Positions 59,152-64,000 of a stretch of DNA of 64,000 bases are shown here, one piece after another. A program made the translations under genes and the position numbers. The notes below the pieces were generated by a model that was given only the letters and a program-made list of their open reading frames with translations, had not been told where the DNA came from and made no database searches. Position 1 is the stretch's first letter. Every line of letters starts with the position of its first letter. Source of the stretch: Antilocapra americana (lineage: Eukaryota > Chordata > Mammalia > Artiodactyla > Antilocapridae); contig ML660777.1 of the NCBI GenBank assembly GCA_007570785.1, positions 1,246,363 to 1,310,362 on the forward strand, written 5' to 3'.

Positions 59152-62100
59152 ATCAAGTTTGAAAGAATGTTCCAACTACCTCACAAAAATATAACCTCCA
59201 AATTCCTTGAGGAAAAAAAAAATTACAATGGTTGACTGGGTAGAAAACTGTAGAATGTTCTTTGTTCTATCCAGTGAGTTCTGAAGCTTCAAGGAAGCGA
59301 GGAATGTAGAGCTGTGTAGGAATCAATAAAGGAAGTCCTTCAAAGAATCTGCTGACAGCTGAATTTCTAAGCTCCTTTGGTTTGCAGGGAAAAAAAAAAT
59401 TGATTCTATCTGCACGCTCTCTCTACACTGCCACAAAGTACACAGGCTTACATTTTTAAAATAAAAGTTCACTGAAGGACAGTAGATACACAAAGCATAG
59501 AAAACCAGAAGCCAAAGAACCAATCAATTGACTGCTAATGGTCTAAGAAGTTGTGCCTTAAAAATACAAGAAAAAAGGTGATCATCTTTAGTTTTAAAAG
59601 ATATTTCAGAGTGTTGGCTATAACCCCAGTTGTACAGTGGTGACTATTAATCATCTCCAAGGCACTGGTGCTGCACCAGCATGCTTTTCTCTGCACTAAG
59701 AAAGCTTGTTTTGATTTCGATCTTCAGGGGACACCAGAAGGTAGCATGCCACTGCTCCCAGCCCTCATTCATTTTGCTAAGTCATTTTTCTACCAAAACA
59801 ACATTTGGAGCCTCATCAGCGCCTGCTGCCAACCACATTGCATAATTCAGTACTTACTTATCTTGACCTAACTAGCAAATTCAGGATTTAAACCAATCTT
59901 GCTTTGGCTTGTTCACTTGGTCTCTCTGGCTGATCCTCTGGGGAACCATCTATAACCAGCGCCCTCGAGCAACTCTCGCCCAGGATTTTCTTCTTTATAT
60001 GTAAGAACTTGAAACAGAATGCCCTGAAACTTGTCTGCAAGTAAGTCAACAGGTATACAGATGAATGGTGTGTGTGTCTTTTTAAAAATCCTGATTTAAA
60101 AAAATATATACAGATAAATCTAGTATTATAAAACCAAACTGTTTTGCAGCTTGAAAAACTTTTTGGCTCACAACAGGAGAGTCTGTGAAAGTGGGTCTTC
60201 CTGTTTCCCACAGTAGAAGAACAAACTGGAAGTCATGAGAACTGAAGCTTCGCTCTTCTAGAATTTGTGGCAAGCTGGTAACAATGAGCCACCAGATGTT
60301 TGTGCTTCTCTCTGCCTCCTCAGAAGGGATGAGTCTGCAAAGTCTTGAGCATTTGCCACACTGACCCACAACAGAGCATTCATGACCTCAGGGACCAGGC
60401 AACCTGGATGGAAGATGGGAAAACCCTTCCTGGCTTTCCCTCCAAACTCAGATCAAAGGACAGCAGAGCCCCCAGCCAGCTCGGTCAGGTCAACTTCAGG
60501 GAAGCATTTGAAGATATGCAAAGATATAATTTCAATGTTTCACCTTTATTTCACAGATCAAATAGATGAACTTAGAGGCCTAGAATGTGCAGAAGCCACA
60601 ATGAGAAATTGCCGAATTATGGGTATTGAAGTTTGGGCAGTGAAATTTCAGTGTGTTTGAAAAGGAAACCAGGAGCCCTGGATTACTCACCAGACTAGCG
60701 AATTGTGGTTGCCAACAAACTGGGTTTCTGGTAGCTATAAGGGCTTTAAACCAGTTGATGCATGTAAGGACACACCATGAAACATAAAGCGCTTTATGCC
60801 TATGTATGTATTAGCATCTAATCTCTATGAGCAGTACTTCTAGAGTAAGGGATGTGACTTGCTGAAAAATCTCTCCTGATGTTTAAGGAGTATATTCATT
60901 CTACTTTGACTCCACTCAGGTTTCTACGGGAGCTCTTCCATCATGGAAGAGATCCTGTTTTCTAAAGACACAAGCTCTGGGATGTGCAGTCTTTCAGGGA
61001 CCTGACAAGCTGAGTTCTTTGATATAGAATGAGGGGGTAACCAGCGGACACTCTAGTGTGTTGAAATAGTACATAATTCTCTGCTAGTACTAAAATAGCA
61101 CCACATAGATTTCACTGTATCTTTCATGTATCTTTTGACACCTATTTACTTTAATGCTCATTGCATAGCCTCCATTTCAATAATCAGGGCAAATCACTAC
61201 CAGGCACCAGTGTTATGAGAGGCTTTCATTAAGTCATCGCCTGGACCCCACATGTTACGTAAGTGGAAGCAAAGTGCTGCCGAAGCAGTAACGACCTTTC
61301 CCCAGCAGACTATGTCCTAAGGCTTCATTTTTGTGCAAAGTTCTCAGTAAAACTGTATTTCATGATAAAATCTGCTTTAAAACTGATGTCTTTATCTTTC
61401 CAACATAAAATTGTTCATCTTTATAGACTTTCCCAAAGTTTCACATTTTCTATAAATGCATAATGAAGTCATTTCCTAATTAAAATGTACAGAAGTGGCA
61501 TATTATCTAATAATGGTTAATAATAATAATAACCTTCCTTGGACCACAAAGAGTCTCATTTTCTACCAAGTTCACACCGATATGTTTTTGCAGGTTGCTT
61601 TGCGCTCTGGTGAGGACACTACCATGTGATGCTTTTATAAATTCTTGATTGGAGATGGAAGAGTCTTAACTAAGATGTACAAACACAGAATGAATGCTTA
61701 GCACCCTGGGCAAAAACAGTGATTAGTTCAATAAAACCTTGGAAAAATATTTCACAAAAACATTTCAAGATACTAAAAGTAGATTTAGTACAGTTACATG
61801 GTCCAGAACTCAAAAAATAAAGTCATTAGTTAAGCGGGTATTTTTAGTATTTTATATGCTTCTAAAACATCAACTATCAAAGAGATCCCATGTTATCATG
61901 CTGGAAAGTCACAGGAGAACTGAAAAATAGCAATCTCAACAACCATTTAAGCAGAAAATATGTTTTCATTACAAATACCTTCCTGCCTCCAGAAAACCCT
62001 GCTTATTCAGGAGTCCCATACATTCTCTCTCTTAAGTACACGTAACATTTTTAACATCTGTTTCCTAAAGTGAAACATGAAGCTTAAAACTCTGAAACAA

Positions 62101-62329
62101 TTAATGCATTTGTTTTTAAACTGTGTATTCTAAAGAGGGCATTTGACAAACATTAAAAACATTAAATCATCAAAAAAAAAGTTAAAACAAATTAAATAAA
62201 TAGTTAATATCAATCCTAAATTGAACACGTGGTATCTAACCATCACTCCACTTAAAGATGAGCATGAAGAGAAATTAATTCATACTCCAACTAAAGATTT
62301 AACTATTAACAGCTAATAATAAGGAACAT

Positions 62330-62520
62330 TTATGATCTGCTTACCATATGCCATGCACAGTTCTAGGGATTTAATTAATCTGACCAGACCCAATGATATA
62401 AGTGGTCATCATTGTCATTTTACTGATGAGGGATCCAAGGCATAGAACAGTTAAGGGAAAGAAGAAAAAAAAGAACAGTTAAGGAGCTTGCTTAGGTCAC
62501 CCAAGAAATTCTGAAGCAAA
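62330..62520 (-). mobile_element. MIR relic with an A-rich micro-insertion
   Basis: CCATATGCCATGCACAGTTC, GTCATTTTACTGATGAGGG and CATAGAACAGTTAAGG are a MIR core. The A-rich insert at 62457-62471 splits it. Confidence 0.6.
62457..62471 (+). mobile_element. 15-nt A-rich insert with 13-bp duplication
   Basis: GAAAGAAGAAAAAAA lies between two perfect copies of AGAACAGTTAAGG (62444-62456 and 62472-62484). It looks like a retroinsertion where only the A-rich tail was copied. Confidence 0.7.
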
Positions 62521-62804
62521 AATCTAAAGCCACTCTGAACTGCTTCCTTTGCTCTTAACTCCCCTACAAAACAAACTTTCAGTTTTCTAAGAGGTGTTCA
62601 AACAATTTTTTCTTGTTTCTAAATGTGTTCATCTTGTTCCTCTTCTCTTGATAAAACAAAAAAAAAAACTAATTATTATTGCATTATGACTTCATTGTTT
62701 AGTAGCTTCAGACTGACAGCAAAATTAAAGGAAATATAGATTCTCAATATGTCTCCTGCCCCCAAATGTGCATAGCCTCCCTCATTATCAGTATCCCCTA
62801 CAAT

Positions 62805-63203
62805 TATGTTGTGATTTAAAAGAAATAGATATTTGGTCTTTTTCCCAGTCCTGGTACAGGGCTCCTAACTCTTGAATTTGGAATGACAGGGCATCTTGTG
62901 TCATTCATTAGGAGTCCCTTCAGAGGCATCTGAATTTTTGTTAATGAGGTGACTTAGGTTCCTAGATAGTCTAGGAATGGAGCTGGTCTCCAAAAAGACC
63001 AAGTGATTAGAAATTAGGAACTTACCTCATTCTCAGTCTCTTGGAAGGGAAGCGAGGCTAGAGATTGAGCGAAGTTACCAGAGGCCAATCCTGCCTATAT
63101 AATGAAGCCTCCATAAAAAGCTAAAAGGACAGAGTTCAGAGAACTTCTGGACTGGTGACTATGTGGAGATTCAAGGAAAGAGGTGCCCTAAACAGCATGG
63201 AAG
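62805..63203 (+). mobile_element. Old dispersed repeat, left half (LTR-like, unnamed)
   Basis: TAGATATTTGGTCTTTTTCC, GGAATGACAGGGCATCTTGT and TAATGAAGCCTCCATAAAAA belong to a mammalian interspersed repeat I recognise but cannot name with certainty; probably an old LTR. It resumes after the solo LTR at 63829. Confidence 0.5.
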
Positions 63204-63587
63204 TGAAATAGGAGAGAAGCGGGCAGGGCACAATCTTTGAAAGAATGGCACAGCCAGAGGACACAACAGCAACTGATTAGAATCAAATGGGTCCAAGATG
63301 GCAGACACATCGACTTCGACTAGACCTTGATCCTCAGTATATGCTCACCGCAACACATCAGCAAGCTAAATGACATACCCAGAGGTGCCAGGACAGTTCC
63401 AAGGCCGATCAGCAAAGACCAAAAAGTGGGCAGTGGCTCAATTTCTGGAAATCTCCGCCCTTTCCCCCAAAAGGTTGCAATAATCCTTCCACTCATTTAC
63501 CCAGCCCATGAACGTTAACCATGCCACATTTCAGGGCCCACTCACCCTCTGCAATGGCCCACACTCTGTGGACTGTGTTTCTCTCTG

Positions 63588-63593
63588 AATAAA
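63588..63593 (+). terminator. LTR polyadenylation signal
   Basis: AATAAA inside the solo LTR, in the expected place after CACACTCTGTGGACTGTG. It lies antisense to SASH1. Confidence 0.6.
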
Positions 63594-63683
63594 TCCACTT
63601 CTTACCAATCACTTTGTTTCTCACTGAATTCCTTCTGTGCGAACACAACACGAACGGGTGAGCAATTCTAATTAAAAGATCAT

Positions 63684-63803
63684 GGGTCCAGTCCCAAGCA
63701 GGGTTCGAGTCTCAACCACGTGGGTTAGAGTTCCAAACTGGTTTGTGGCTGGGTTCAAGTCCTTGCCTGTGGGTTCGAGTTCTGGCACCTGGGTTCAAGT
63801 CCC
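63684..63803 (+). repeat. Cluster of GGGTTCGAGTCC-like motifs
   Basis: Related 11-13-mers start at 63684, 63701, 63722, 63751, 63771 and 63791: GGGTCCAGTCCC, GGGTTCGAGTCTC, GGGTTAGAGTTCC, GGGTTCAAGTCC, GGGTTCGAGTTCT, GGGTTCAAGTCCC. The best copies match the tRNA B-box consensus GGTTCRANTCC. The last three are spaced exactly 20 bases. Confidence 0.85.
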
Positions 63804-63828
63804 AGTCTGAGGTAGACAGTTTCAGAAG

Positions 63829-64000
63829 CTCTACCCTCTTCCCACATACTTGCCCTAGGCAAGGTTCTTCCAACTGGCTGTTCCTAAGTAATATCTCTTT
63901 ATAATCCCATAATCCAGTAAGTAAAAACTGGTTGATTTAGCAGGTAAAACTGGGTTTCCCAAGTTCTGTGTGCTGCTCTAGCAAATTAATGGAGCCCAGT
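63829..64000 (+). mobile_element. Old dispersed repeat, right half
   Basis: TTCCCACATACTTGCCCTAG, CAACTGGCTGTTCCTAAGTA, AATCCAGTAAGTAAAAACTG and GCTGCTCTAGCAAATTAATG continue the repeat at 62805 and run off the window. Confidence 0.5.

Larger units (their letters stand above)
63204..63824 (+). mobile_element. Solo endogenous-retrovirus-like LTR (621 bp)
   Basis: It begins TGAAATAGG and ends GTTTCA, so it has TG...CA ends within a 5-base inverted repeat TGAAA/TTTCA. GAAG is duplicated on both sides (63200-63203 and 63825-63828). Removing the element rejoins the host repeat as CATGGAAGCTCT, consistent with a true insertion. AATAAA at 63588-63593 with downstream TTCTTACCAATCACTTTG fits the R/polyadenylation region of artiodactyl LTRs. 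A 4-bp duplication favours a class I (ERV1) type. No gag, pol or env is present in the window. Confidence 0.85.

Noticed and set aside
63701..63803. A run of tRNA genes
   Set aside because: Only T-arm-like motifs recur; no acceptor, D or anticodon arms can be paired around them.

Overview
This window is intronic genomic DNA from a ruminant, almost certainly a bovid. The evidence is the repeat content: more than twenty Bov-tA SINEs (a tRNA-derived head joined to a BovB-derived tail), several BovB (RTE) LINE fragments, cetartiodactyl CHR-type SINEs, bovid L1 3' ends, and a short palindromic mariner-type repeat common in bovine DNA. Base composition is AT-rich and no long intact reading frame exists. 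I name repeat families from memory of their consensus sequences, without a database search.

The one protein-coding feature I can defend is a 129-base exon on the minus strand at 33734-33862. It has a good acceptor with a long pyrimidine tract, a GTGAGT donor, and 43 in-frame codons that match the N-terminal part of SASH1 (SAM and SH3 domain-containing 1, a signalling scaffold). I read the window as SASH1 intron 1 (33863-64000, gene-upstream), exon 2, and part of intron 2 (1-33733). No promoter, first exon or third exon was found.

Layout. 1-7.5 kb: Bov-tA copies, a MER5A-like DNA transposon with a nested CHR SINE, an old L1/HAL1-like tail and a BovB tail. 7.5-14 kb: MIR, CHR SINEs, a Tigger-like MITE and an L1 3' end. 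14-15.8 kb: a 1.7 kb plus-strand BovB. 17-23 kb: an old L1 tail with an inserted SINE, then a cluster of Bov-tA. 26.8-27.7 kb: L2 and L1 tails. 30.5-32.1 kb: a minus-strand BovB. 32.7-33.1 kb: a tail-to-tail SINE pair next to the exon. 36-46 kb: scattered SINEs, a triple octamer motif and a Tigger-like relic. 47.6-48.5 kb: an L1 tail containing a 5S rRNA pseudogene. 49-59 kb: L2, SINEs, MIR with nested BovB tails and an MLT1-type LTR. 62.3-64 kb: MIR, then a solo LTR inside an older repeat.

I found no clear undescribed multi-gene system. The most interesting items are the solo LTR with a cluster of pol III B-box-like motifs, the 5S pseudogene nested in L1, two MITE hairpins resembling miRNA precursors, three helically spaced octamer sites, and several extremely short retroinsertions that still keep target-site duplications.
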